Shown: piece by piece, positions 12,988 to 22,499 of the stretch | How positions within the stretch are numbered: the stretch's first letter is position 1 | How the letters are laid out: the number at the start of each line of letters is the position of its first letter | Assembly (NCBI GenBank): GCA_022316685.1 | Contig: JAKJHU010000666.1 | Span: 1 to 64,000, forward strand | DNA: 64,000 nucleotides | Direction: 5' to 3' | Origin: Progne subis subis | Taxonomy: Eukaryota; Chordata; Aves; Passeriformes; Hirundinidae | Translations under genes and position numbers: made by a program | Notes under the pieces: model-generated | What the model was told of the DNA's origin: nothing | The model's database searches: none | What the model saw: only the letters and a program-made list of their open reading frames with translations

Positions 12988-13670
12988 TGTTATAAATACG
13001 ATAGACCAAATTTTAGAAATCAAAATTTAGAATTTTATTGAGAGACAAAATGACAATCTCGAACAGCCACAATTAGAAGGACAGCATCGAGCCCGGGATC
13101 AGCGCTGAGTGAACCACGGTAACACACTCTGTCAGTATGCTACCCCCCAAGTTCACATTTCTGGCTTGAAGCTGCCCCTTTTTATACACTGGATCGCTGA
13201 GAAAAATCGGGGCTCCGATGTTTTCCCCGTCTGCGGCAACTTCATTAACTATTCATGTTTGGGGTCGGGTGTTCTGAATAGTTTTTCCTGGGCAGACAAT
13301 GGCCTTAATCGTTGAGCCCAGGTGTGTCGTAGAGATGATAATGTCCGGAGGATGCGGATGAGATATGGATCTGATGTGATCATTTGGTTCCTGGGCTGCT
13401 CATCTCCTTCTTCCGTTGTCTTTGTGTTCCTTTCAGGGTTTCCCAGCAGAGGTATCCCCGTGTCCCTTGTGGTGTCATTCTTAGCATAGTTCTCGTGTCC
13501 CTTTTCTTGCACTGTGCTGTCAGCAGAAATACCTCGTAACCCTCCCTGTATGGCTTCTGTCTCAGTTTTCTTGTAACATATTTGGATAGATATGAAACTT
13601 ATATTCTATATGGGTGTATTACAATACAAACATATTCCAAACATGAATTAACTTTAGGACATATATCACA
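12988..13670 (-). repeat. 3' LTR of the inner provirus
   Basis: It runs TGTTATAAATACG... to ...GACATATATCACA on the plus strand. On the coding strand the TATA box TATAAA is at 13,186-13,181 and AATAAA at 13,039-13,034, so R lies between about 13,155 and 13,015 and U5 is short. It pairs with 22,300-22,983. Confidence 0.93.
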
Positions 13671-13682
13671 ATCCCCTCTCTT
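13671..13682 (-). other. Polypurine tract of the inner provirus
   Basis: The coding strand reads AAGAGAGGGGAT immediately before the TGTGATA start of the 3' LTR, as expected for the plus-strand primer. Confidence 0.8.
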
Positions 13683-13773
13683 GTATCTTCACCTATTTAA
13701 TTCGTGTTCCGGTTATAGCCTTTTTTTCCTTTAAGATAAAAAGGCCTCTTAACCAAACATTTTTCCTTATACA

Positions 13774-16064
13774 TTACTCAAATGACATTCTCTCAGATTC
13801 ATCCCAATAAGTCTTTTCTACCTCTTCTCCTTGTACCTGAGCCTCAAACTCCTCAAGTACTTCAGCGGCTCTAGTTTTCTTCTCGTTTAATTTCATAATT
13901 TTTGAGACTGCATTATTCTTATTCAATCCACTTGAGGCTAATTCAGGATCCATCGGTAATGATGCAATTTGCATCCCTTGGACCACAGTGTGAATTAATC
14001 TGATAAAACAGGGTATTAGACATGGTAAAAAGATTAATCCAGCCACTGAACATAAAATGAAAAACCCCACCTTCTTCCACCACTCTCCTGTCCCAAACAA
14101 TTGATCCCACCAGGAAGCTTGAAGTATTGAGTTCCATTTCTGCACAGGGACATGAGCTACTTTCTTGATCTCTGCAGCCAAACCCCTAATTGTTTCCCCA
14201 TAGTCATTGATCTCTATGCAACATTCAGAGTCATTAAATTTCCCACATACACCTCCCTCTTCTATTAGTAGATAATCTAGGGCAATTCTATTTTGGTAAA
14301 CAGACGCCCTCATTTGAGAGTGCTGTCAGGCTAAAAGTTCCAATGCATCTGAGGTATGGTTAGAAACTATTTCTACCACGGCTTGCAACTGAATCAATCG
14401 GTTTAGCAGGTACACTGGAGTTCTATATCCCCAACTTCCGTCTTTTGCCCACGTGGCGGGGCCATAGTATTCTATGATACGTTCGGCGGGCCACTCTTCA
14501 TCCCCCCATTTCTGGTTTCCTCCTACCTGTGGGAGTTCCCTTTTAACCTCTCTCATTTCACGATTGAGGGTCTCATATGAGGGAGCTCCTAGCAGGCTGC
14601 TGCCTGACCTCGGTAAAGTGAAGAAAGAGGGTCTGATCATCCCTAAGGTACATGAGCCCTTCCATTTCCGGGGCAATTCACTATAAGCTTTTTTCCCGCA
14701 GATCCAGTAAATACCACTCGGAGCTTTCCAGTAAATACCACTCGGAGCTTTCCACTTCATATCTATGTTCTCTGGCTTTTCCCAAAACTCTTTAAGGTCT
14801 GTAAGGGAATAATAGGAGTTAGCATTAGCGAGATCATACCAACACAATTCAATTTCCTCTATCCAATTACACTCCCTTTTCCGTTCTTTGCTCCAGTTTC
14901 CATTTGGTGGTTTGGGTTGCCACACCTTGGTCTTATTGTTTGAATTTACTGTGTGGACAGACATGGGGTGTAACCTACGATTTCAATGAATGTGTTCCCT
15001 TCTCTACTGATGCAAATGGTCTCTATTATTCTCTCATCTAAGGTCCATCCCTCGGGTCAGGTCATCGTTTTCAAAACTTTGTTATCCCATCTCAGGATTT
15101 GTTCAGGGCCTAAACTTTCCCCTTTCCAGGGCCACCTTTCAGCTGATTTTAACCCCCTACAAATCCAGCAGTTAGTTAGTCCTAATTCTGTGGCTATTTC
15201 CTGTACTAAATCCAGAAAGAGATTTTTGTTAGAGGTAGATAGGCTCCAATCATTAGATTGTTTTTCTAATTGCTCGTACTGTTCGCTGAGTGTCCTCATT
15301 CTTTCCTGTTCCATCCTTTTCCTTTTTGCTTCCAATTCTTGCTTTTTCAGTTCTAAGGCCACCCTTTTTATTTTATTATCGGGGTCCAATCCTTCCTCAT
15401 CTTTAGAAAAACAGAACACCTTATCTAGTTTCAGACAAACCCTATCATCATTATCACTTAATAGATCTAGCAGGATAGGTCCATTGTTCAGAGAAGGGGA
15501 TTGAAGTTTCTCGTTCTGTCCCACCCAATATGTTTTCCCATTTAGGGTACACATTTCTAATTTACTTTTATCATAGCATAATTTGTTCACTTGCAAATAT
15601 CCCACAAAAGTAGATTCCAGTTTACCCCCGATCCATACAGTTTTATTACAATTTCTACACATAGGAATTATGGACATTTTACTGAGCCCCCTCCTTTTCC
15701 TAGACATTGCCACTGGGTGATGGGCTTTCTCAGTTGAGTTGTTAATTTGGGACCCACTAGTATATTTGCAGGTTTCCCCCCTTCCCCTTTTTGGACAGTT
15801 AAAGTGCACCCTTGGGTCTATGTTTTGGCCCCAGGTAGGTTCCAGTAGAGTTTCCTGTGGGTTAAATTCCTTCCCCAGTCTCTCCTGAGGAGTGGGGAGG
15901 CCATTCGTGAGGTACACGGCTTGACTCAGGATCACCAGAGTTACCCATAGGCGTATCCCTCTGCCCTTCCCTACACCCATTGGGGTGCCACCAACGGCAG
16001 GGTAAACCATCTTCTCGGCAGCAAGGATATTCTTCCGGGCCCTCGTGGGTGTTTCTCTGAGCAT
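13774..16064 (-). pseudogene. env: Inner provirus env, broken
   Basis: Envelope glycoprotein precursor, from ATG at 16,064. A long basic leader is followed by a hydrophobic signal-anchor (about residues 38-53). RKRR, a furin-type site, lies at residues 122-125. A charged helical segment (about 233-271) precedes a CWIC motif (299-302) typical of covalently linked class I surface subunits. Downstream fragments carry '[11 protein letters not shown]' and 'GSCTLG', then the transmembrane subunit with a CX7CC motif (CGKFNDSECC), a hydrophobic anchor at about 14,110-14,020 and a long cytoplasmic tail. Lesions: TGA at 15,057, a frameshift near 14,950 and TGA at 14,326. A 24-nt tandem duplication sits at 14,705-14,752. 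I see no furin site or glycine-rich fusion peptide just before the transmembrane region. Confidence 0.82.
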
Positions 16065-16434
16065 ACCGTCTTTTGTACTGTTCCCACTTGGCCAATTTTA
16101 TCTGGTCAGCTATGCAGGGTACCTTTACTGTCCTTCTACACTCGATTGCTAGTGGTTCTGCCTTTTTGTTCAATTTTCCCCTTATCCCGTTTGTGAAATA
16201 GTGGAACCACTCAAAAGAATCCAATTCAAAAAGGCCCGCTTCGGTGGCAAGGTATAGAAAAAGGTCTGTGAGCCTCCTTTCTTCCTCTAAGCAATTTTCA
16301 CACAGGCTCCAAGGCTTAATTCCACTGTAACAATGAGTTACCCAAATTTCCTTACAATACCCACACTTAAAATGAGCAAAAGGATAGCAGGGACACCCTG
16401 CTTGGTTACAACTTAGCCAGTAAATGTCGGTCAT
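15862..16434 (-). CDS. Cysteine-rich accessory reading frame between pol and env
   Basis: An intact 190-codon frame, ATG at 16,434 in a good context (CCCCAATGAC), 53 bp after the pol stop. Its last 67 codons overlap the start of env in another frame. I do not recognise it. The N-terminal 50 residues hold C9, C14, C16, H21, C24, C27, H34, C35, C45 and C48, including two CxxC pairs (CGYC, CENC). This pattern suggests one or two bound zinc ions. No signal peptide or membrane segment is seen, so it should be cytosolic or nuclear. A second group of Cys/Trp follows near residues 138-154 (PCCRED, CRWWH). It cannot be the Env leader: the env frame upstream of 16,064 is closed by stops and Env has its own signal segment. 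It is the only sizeable frame of this provirus without a lesion, though it is short enough for that to be chance. It might be an accessory gene or a fossil open by chance, but the clustered Cys argue against chance. Confidence 0.6.
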   Translation of the reverse strand: MTDIYWLSCNQAGCPCYPFAHFKCGYCKEIWVTHCYSGIKPWSLCENCLEEERRLTDLFLYLATEAGLFELDSFEWFHYFTNGIRGKLNKKAEPLAIECRRTVKVPCIADQIKLAKWEQYKRRYAQRNTHEGPEEYPCCREDGLPCRWWHPNGCREGQRDTPMGNSGDPESSRVPHEWPPHSSGETGEGI

Positions 16435-16487
16435 TGGGGGTTTCGATGAATCTTTAACTTTAAGTCTCCCAGAGCTGAGGTGACTTT

Positions 16488-19400
16488 CTACTGTGGAGAG
16501 CTATCTTGCTCTTCAATCCTTTTCACCCGAGATGAATGGGTCCAGCCTCTTTCAGCGGTTCTCACGGCCGTGTCTGTGGTGAGGAGAACGAGGAAAGGTC
16601 CTTCCCAATGAGGTGATAATGGTGCCTCTTTCCACGCTTTGATGAGCACCTTGTCTCCTGGCTGGATTCTGTGAATGGCAAATCCCAAAGGTGTGCTCTG
16701 TGCTATTAATCCGCATTTTTGGAACTCCTGCAAATTTTTATTGATTAAGACAAGATAAGATTGGATCTGGCAATCTTCCACTCGAGGATGACCCACTGGC
16801 CTTCCATGTTCATATGGCATACCATATAACATTTCAAAAGGGGATAAACCAGATCCTGAATGGGGTTGGGTCCTAACATTCAAGAGTGCTAAAGGTAGGC
16901 ACCTTACCCATGACATCTTAGTTTCCAGCATAAGCTTAGATATCTGAGCTTTTAATGTTTGATTCATTCGTTCCACCTGTCCCGAGCTCTGGGGATGCCA
17001 GGGTGTGTGATATTCCCATCTGATTCCCAGGGCATCTGCCAGGTGTTTTATAATTTTGGAAGTGAAGTGTGTTCCCTGGTCAGAATCAATAGAGTCAGGG
17101 ATCCCATATCTAGGTATAATTTCCTCGAATAGCCTTCTTACTACTGTCTGGGCTGTTGCCCGGGAGCTTGGGAATGCCTCCACCCAGTGGGTCAACTGAT
17201 CCACTATTACTAATAGATATTTATGTCTTCCAATCTTTGGTAATTCAGTGAAATCTACCTGAACCCTCCCGAAGGGGCGGTATGCTAAGGGGCGTCCCCC
17301 CGATGTGACTTGGTTTCTCCTAGACTTATTTATTTTCTGGCATGTCATGCAGCCCTGGACTTCCTGTTTTGCTATTTCAAAAATACCTTTACATGCAAAA
17401 AATTTTAGGAATTGCTCAGCTAATGCTTGGGTTCCCCAGTGAGTCTGAGACTAATATTTTCCGGGCATATGCTTTTGGGATTAACTCCCGACCATCAGGT
17501 ACCATTTACCTCCCTCTAATGTTCCCCCTATCTTCTTGAAGTCCACAATTTCCTTCTCGGTGGGATGTGGGGGAAATTCCTGGTGCTCCACCCTAGGATC
17601 CTCAGGAGTGCTTAGTGTGAGAAGAGCTGCTCGTCTTGCCTCCTGATCGGCTAAATTGTTCCCCCTAGTTCTAAACTGCAATCCTGTTTGATGTCCTTTT
17701 ACATAAACTACGGCAATGGCCTTTGGCTCCCTTATAGCTTTCAAGATCTGCCTTACCAGATTCTCATGCACTAAACTTTTTCTTCGAGTGTTTATTAACC
17801 CTCTTTCCTCCCATATTTTCCCAAAGGTGTGTACCACCCCAAAAGCATACTTGGAATCAGTAAAAATAGTTCCCACTTTTCCCCGCAGTTCCCTTAAAGC
17901 CTGTAAGACCGCATACAACTCGCATGCCTGGGCTGACCAAGATGCACTTAGTGGCCCTGATTTAATTACCTCCCCTGTTTTCCCATCTATGATAGCATAA
18001 CCTGATTTTCTTTTTCCCTCTATGACTCTAGCCGAGCCATCCACAAACCACTTCTCTCCTTCTTCTAGCTCCTCATCTTCCAGGTCTGCCCTTATTTTTG
18101 TTTGCAATTCTATTAAATCCAAGCAATTATGGGTGGGCTTTCCTGACGCTTCCCCAAAAAGAAATTCTGCCGGATTGTTGGCTTTTGTTGTTCTCAACTC
18201 CAGTTCAGGGGCATGAATGAGAATGGCTTCGTATTTCAGAAGCCTAGCATCCGTGAGCCATTTCTCTGCTTTCTGCTGCAAAATAGTTCTTACATCATGC
18301 GGGGTGTAAATCACTAGGGGAGCTCCAAAAGTAATCTTTTTGGCTTCTTCCACTAACAGTGCAACCGCCACTATAGCTTGCAAACAGGTGGGTGAACCCC
18401 AGCTTACGGGGTCTAATAACTTTGAAAGATAACCTACAGGCTTCTTATCTCCTGCCCAGTCCTGTGTGAGGACCCCATGTGCAGTATGATTGTTTACATC
18501 AATGAATAATTGGAACTTTTTATTTACATCAGGTAGGCTCAAAACAGGGGCTGCTATCAAAGCTTCCTTTAATCGCTGCAAGCCCCTATCATCATGTTCA
18601 GTCCACTTTACCTTTTCTGTGATTAATTTCTCATATAGGAATTTTACCTTTTCACTATACCCTTCTATCCACTGCCTGCAGTATCCTAGAAGTCCCAGCA
18701 TCTGGCGTACCTGCCTTTTGGTCCTTGGGGGAGGCAATTCTAGTATACCAGACACTCTTTCTGGGTCCAGCTTCTTCTTTCCCCTAGTAATCCAGTGCCC
18801 AAGATATTTAACTTCAGGCTCTGTGAATTGTAATTTTTGTTTTGATACCTTTAAACCCTTTTCTCACAAAAAGTTCAATAACTCAGTGGTACATTTTCTT
18901 ACCTCTTCCTCTGTTTCTCCTGCAACTAGCAAGTCATCTACATATTGCAGGATTTTTGTCCCCTTTCTAGGGGAAAACTGACCCAGCAATTGCACAAAGC
19001 CCTGAGGCAGGGAGGCCCATCTCAACTGTTGCTTACGATTTGTTTCAGGGTCTTCCCATTGAAATGCAAAGAAATCCCGACTGCCTTTAGCTAAAGGGCA
19101 GGTCCAAAATGCATCCTTTAAGTCGATTACACTATACCATGTGTCCTCCGGGAAGACCCTGTTTAGGAGCGTGTATGGGTTAGCCACCACAGGAAGCCGA
19201 GTTTTAGTCCTTTCATTTATTGCTCTCAGATCCTGCACCAGTCTATAACTCCCATCTGTCTTTCTTATGGCTAGTATCGGGGTATTATGTCGGGACATAC
19301 ATGGTTCCAATATTCCCTTGCTTATTAGGTCATCTATTATGGGTTTCAGTCCTCGCCTCCCTTCTAAGGGAATAGGATACTGTTTTACCCTTATGGGGTC

Positions 19401-19877
19401 CCCTGGTCTCTCTATTTCAATTGAAATTGGGTCCATATCCAACCCCCCGGCTTCCCTCCCCGTATGCCACACTTCAGGGTTAATTTTCTCCTCGTCCTCA
19501 CAGGTTGGTTTATAGATACTGACCACCAATTGCGAATTTCTCACGATTAAGTTAATTCCTAAGGCAACCATCAGATCCCTGCCCAATAGGTTATAATCAG
19601 CCTCTTCTACCAACAGCATATCCCCTAAACAAACTTTATTTTCTGCTTCAATTTCCACATCCTTTACTATGGGAACTCTAAAAGGCTCTCCCTTAGCCCC
19701 TATGACCACCATAAATTCTTTGCTTACTTGGCACCCTGGAGGCAACTGTTTAAAAGTACTTTTTTCAGCTCCAGAGTCCACTAAAAAATCCATTTTCGTT
19801 CCTTTGGGTCCAATTTTAAGGGTTATCAAGGGCTCCCTTGATGTTAAGGACTCTAAAATGAAGAGCCCCCGACATCC
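16488..19877 (-). pseudogene. pol: Inner provirus pro-pol, broken
   Basis: Encodes protease, reverse transcriptase, RNase H and integrase in one frame continuous with gag. The protease shows 'LVDSGAEKS' and 'NLLGRDLM'. The RT shows 'LPQGF' and 'QYVDDLLVAG'. RNase H shows 'FVDGSA', 'ACELYAV' and 'TDSKYA'. Integrase shows a remnant of the zinc domain ('CMTC') and all three core acidic residues in 'QVDFTEL', 'DSDQGTHF' and 'GQVERMNQ'. Lesions are TGA at 18,864-18,866 in RT, TAA at 17,481-17,483 and TAG at 17,451-17,453 before integrase. The stretch between LPQGF and QYVDD is about 11 residues shorter than usual, a probable in-frame deletion at about 18,970-19,000. After the last stop the integrase frame (from ATG 17,348) is open to 16,488. 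Confidence 0.92.
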
Positions 19878-19880
19878 CTA
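19870..19880 (-). promoter_or_regulatory. gag-pol UAG readthrough site
   Basis: gag ends at TAG (19,880-19,878) followed on the coding strand by GGATGTCGGGGGC, and pol continues in the same frame. UAG followed by G and a GC-rich stretch matches the readthrough context of gammaretroviruses. Whether a pseudoknot can form was not computed. Confidence 0.7.
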
Positions 19881-21618
19881 ATCCTCCTTAAATATTTTCT
19901 CATCTTGTATTCTTTTCTTGCAATCCCTCTTTGTGTGCCCCTTTTTCTTACAACAGAAACACTCTGGTCCCTCCTCCTGATTCCCAGGGGCCCCTTTTTG
20001 TGGACGGACAGGTCCTTTCGAGGGTCCCCTCTTCAGGGTTTTTCCTATGTTTTGGGGACGATCCTGGTTTTGGGCTTCTCTGACGGCTGCCACCAGTACT
20101 CTAGCCTGTGCCTTCTGTTTCTCCTGATCTCTCCTCATGTATATTTCCTGAGCTTCCCTTAACAATTCCTGCAATCCCTTCTCCTGCCACCCTTTGATTT
20201 TCTATAATTTCCTCCGTATGTCCTCCCATGATTTTGCCACAAATTGGGTTTTCAGCAGCACCTCCCCCACCAGAGAATCAGGATCCGTCCCAGAGTATAC
20301 TTGGAGACTTTTTCTTAATCTCTCCAACCACTCTGTAGGGGTCTCCTCTTTCCCTTGACATTCCCCAAATACCTTGCTCAGATTTTGTCCCCGAGGTACC
20401 GCCTCCCTAATTCCCTGGATTATTATATTCCTCATGTCAATCATATTCCTTCTAACCTCTTTGGCCTGTGCATTCAACTGAGGATCCTGGCTTGGCCACT
20501 TCTGATCCCCAGGTGCACTCTGAGGGTTCCTCCGTTCCCATTCCCACATCCCCGCTTGCCTTATCATCTCTCTCTCCTCAGTATTAAACAAAGACCTTAG
20601 GATTGCTGTAAGATCCTCATATGAATAAATACTGATTCCCAAAAACTCATCCAACCTTTCAGACACTCCTAAGGGGTCATCCATAAGTTTTCCCATTTCC
20701 TTCTTAAAGGCTCTTACATCGTTAGTATTAATCGGGACATTTACAAAACCGATAACACTGGGGGCTGTGGGCACTTAAAGGGAAGAGGTTAGCTTTATCG
20801 CTTTCCCCTTCACTTTCCACCTCGTTCAATCTTTTTAACTGTCTCCGAGTCCTCCTCGCGGGTGGAGTGTGCTTAGTTTCTAATGAAACTGGCAGAGCCG
20901 GGGTTGTAGGGCTGAGGAACGCCACTAAGTCTAACTCAAGCGGCTGGGCATCGAGGAGAGGGGTCGGGGTCGGGAGAGATTGTGGCATTCCCTGAGATGC
21001 TCGGGGAGCCGGTACGGGTTCCAGCGGAGGAGGGAGTCCTGCCGGTGGGAACGGAGCCACCACTTGTGGGGGCTGTGGCTCCAGAGGAGGGGTGGAGGGT
21101 AGTGGTGCAGGGCTGGGGGTCCCTTGTCCGGAGGGGAACCCCGCTCCCACGGGGTCCTGTGGATTTCCCTGGTTTGGAAGGGGAGGGGGTGAAGGTACAA
21201 GGTAAGGTGGGGGAAGGTTATCTAAAGGCTCCCACCCATCACCCAAGGTGATCTCCGTACCCCTTAGTTTCACTGTCAGAAGTCTAGCATCGATTTTTCC
21301 CCAGATTTGTGTATACTCATGTTCCTCCTTACTCCCTCCCTCTTTCACATAATTCACCAAAGCCGTGCAAATCCATTTCTCAAATGTTCCAAAGACAGGC
21401 CATATCACATGATCCCGTACTTCTACTCCCCCCCACACTTCGATACAGTAGTGAATCATTTGCCTCTTAGACCTCCTCCTTCTCACAGAACATTCCTCCC
21501 AATGTTCTAACATCCACCCCAAAGGACTTTCAATTGGGATTTCAGGGATTCCTTTAACAGTTCCCTCCTTAGACTTCCCTGTGACCTTTTCCTTGGGTTT
21601 ACTTTTCCCTTGTCTCAT
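19878..21618 (-). pseudogene. gag: Inner provirus gag, broken
   Basis: The structural polyprotein, ATG at 21,618. The matrix region (about residues 1-125) has a very basic patch (SVRRRRSKR). A PPPY late-budding motif lies at about residues 136-139, followed by a long proline-rich region. The capsid follows with a major-homology-like stretch ('ETPTEWLERLRKSL'), and nucleocapsid has one CCHC knuckle (CFCCKKKGHTKRDC). A frameshift near 20,770 separates matrix/Pro-rich from capsid, and TAG at 20,202-20,204 cuts the frame after capsid. The last stop at 19,878 is the natural readthrough codon. The second residue is Arg, not Gly, so the usual N-myristoylation signal is absent. Confidence 0.9.
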
Positions 21619-21701
21619 AGTGTCAGCTCACCAGTTACTGGCCCTTTAAGGGTGATCGATCCCCCCTCAGGGTTTTCCCGGTGATTATGAGCTCTTTTCT
21701 C

Positions 21702-22190
21702 CTACCCACACTCCCCTGGACCGTTCCTGGTCCTAGGCTGAAAGGTTTCCCAGTCCCGGAACTCTTTTAAGGACGTACCCTTCCCTTTCAGCCTTCCTGT
21801 GACTGATCCCCCCTCTGAAACTCCCCGAGTTTCTGGGCTTGACGTGTGAGGTGCGTTTTTACTCCCGAAACTTTCGCTTCCCCCGCAACCGACCACGCCC
21901 CTCGCGGGGAAGTGGAACTGTGATTTTGGGGTCCCCACTTGCTTCGTGATGAAATCACGTCTCACTCACACGCTCGTTCACTCCCACTCAACCACGCAAT
22001 ACTTACGGTCCTTTTCCTGCGTGGGCTCTTCGTGCACGTAGATTTTTACGAGTTGATCTTCTTCACCACGGCTCCAGAGGTTCTGTTCCCCAGACCTCCC
22101 CTTGAGTTCCCTTAGAGCTCTTATTTCGCCTAAGTCCCTTTTAAGTGTGGCTTTTGGTTTTAAGTTCGTTGTGTGGCTGATCGGTTCCAC
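21702..22190 (-). other. Leader of the inner provirus with two small frames
   Basis: Between the primer site and gag lie two open stretches in the same frame, 22,190-21,978 (70 codons, ATG) and 21,965-21,702 (87 codons). They resemble no known domain and are not in frame with gag. The leader would hold the packaging signal and the splice donor for env. They may be upstream frames or chance. Confidence 0.4.
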
Positions 22191-22277
22191 ACGGCCCCGC
22201 CGGCTCCGCCAGGCCGCTGAATTCAGCAGGGTGCCTCCTGGTCAGAGACGGGGTCTGAGGGTCCCAATATCACGCCA

Positions 22278-22295
22278 ATCACGTCGGGGTCACCA
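22278..22295 (-). other. Primer-binding site, tRNA-Trp type (inner provirus)
   Basis: The coding strand reads TGGTGACCCCGACGTGAT, four bases after the 5' LTR. This 18-mer is complementary to the 3' end of tRNA-Trp, the primer used by avian leukosis-type viruses and by the ERV-W group. All 18 positions fit, so it is well preserved. Confidence 0.92.
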
Positions 22296-22345
22296 GAATT
22301 GTTATAAATACGATAGACCAAATTTTAGAAATCAAAATTTAGAAT

Positions 22346-22351
22346 TTTATT
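22346..22351 (-). terminator. AATAAA poly(A) signal in the inner provirus 5' LTR
   Basis: AATAAA on the coding strand, 40-50 bp from the LTR end. The working copy for a genomic RNA would be the matching one in the 3' LTR at 13,034-13,039. Confidence 0.7.
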
Positions 22352-22493
22352 GAGAGACAAAATGACCATCTCGAACAGCCACAATTAAAAGGACAGCGTC
22401 AAGCCCAGGATCGGCACTGGGTGAACCATGATAACACACTCTGCCCGTATGTTATTCCCCCAAGTTCATATTTCTGGCTTGAAGCTGCCCCTT

Positions 22494-22499
22494 TTTATA
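22494..22499 (-). promoter_or_regulatory. TATA box of the inner provirus 5' LTR
   Basis: The coding strand reads GTATAAAAAGGGG. Initiation is expected about 25-30 bp downstream, near 22,468. The motif is conserved in the 3' LTR at 13,181-13,186. Confidence 0.75.

Noticed and set aside
13774..16064. Considering env a co-opted (syncytin-like) host gene
   Set aside because: Two stops and a frameshift break the frame, and pol and gag are likewise damaged. There is no sign of preserved full-length coding capacity.
15862..16434. Interpreting the Cys-rich frame as the 5' part of Env joined by a frameshift
   Set aside because: Env has its own ATG at 16,064 followed by a signal segment, and its frame is closed by stops just upstream. 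The Cys-rich frame has no signal peptide. The two frames overlap, which does not look like one broken gene.
20931..21251. Overlapping 89-codon frames on both strands in gag
   Set aside because: They are shadows of the proline-rich gag region in other frames.
22278..22295. Fragment of a tRNA-Trp gene
   Set aside because: Only the 18 bases complementary to the 3' end are present, four bases after an LTR. This is a primer-binding site, not a tRNA gene.
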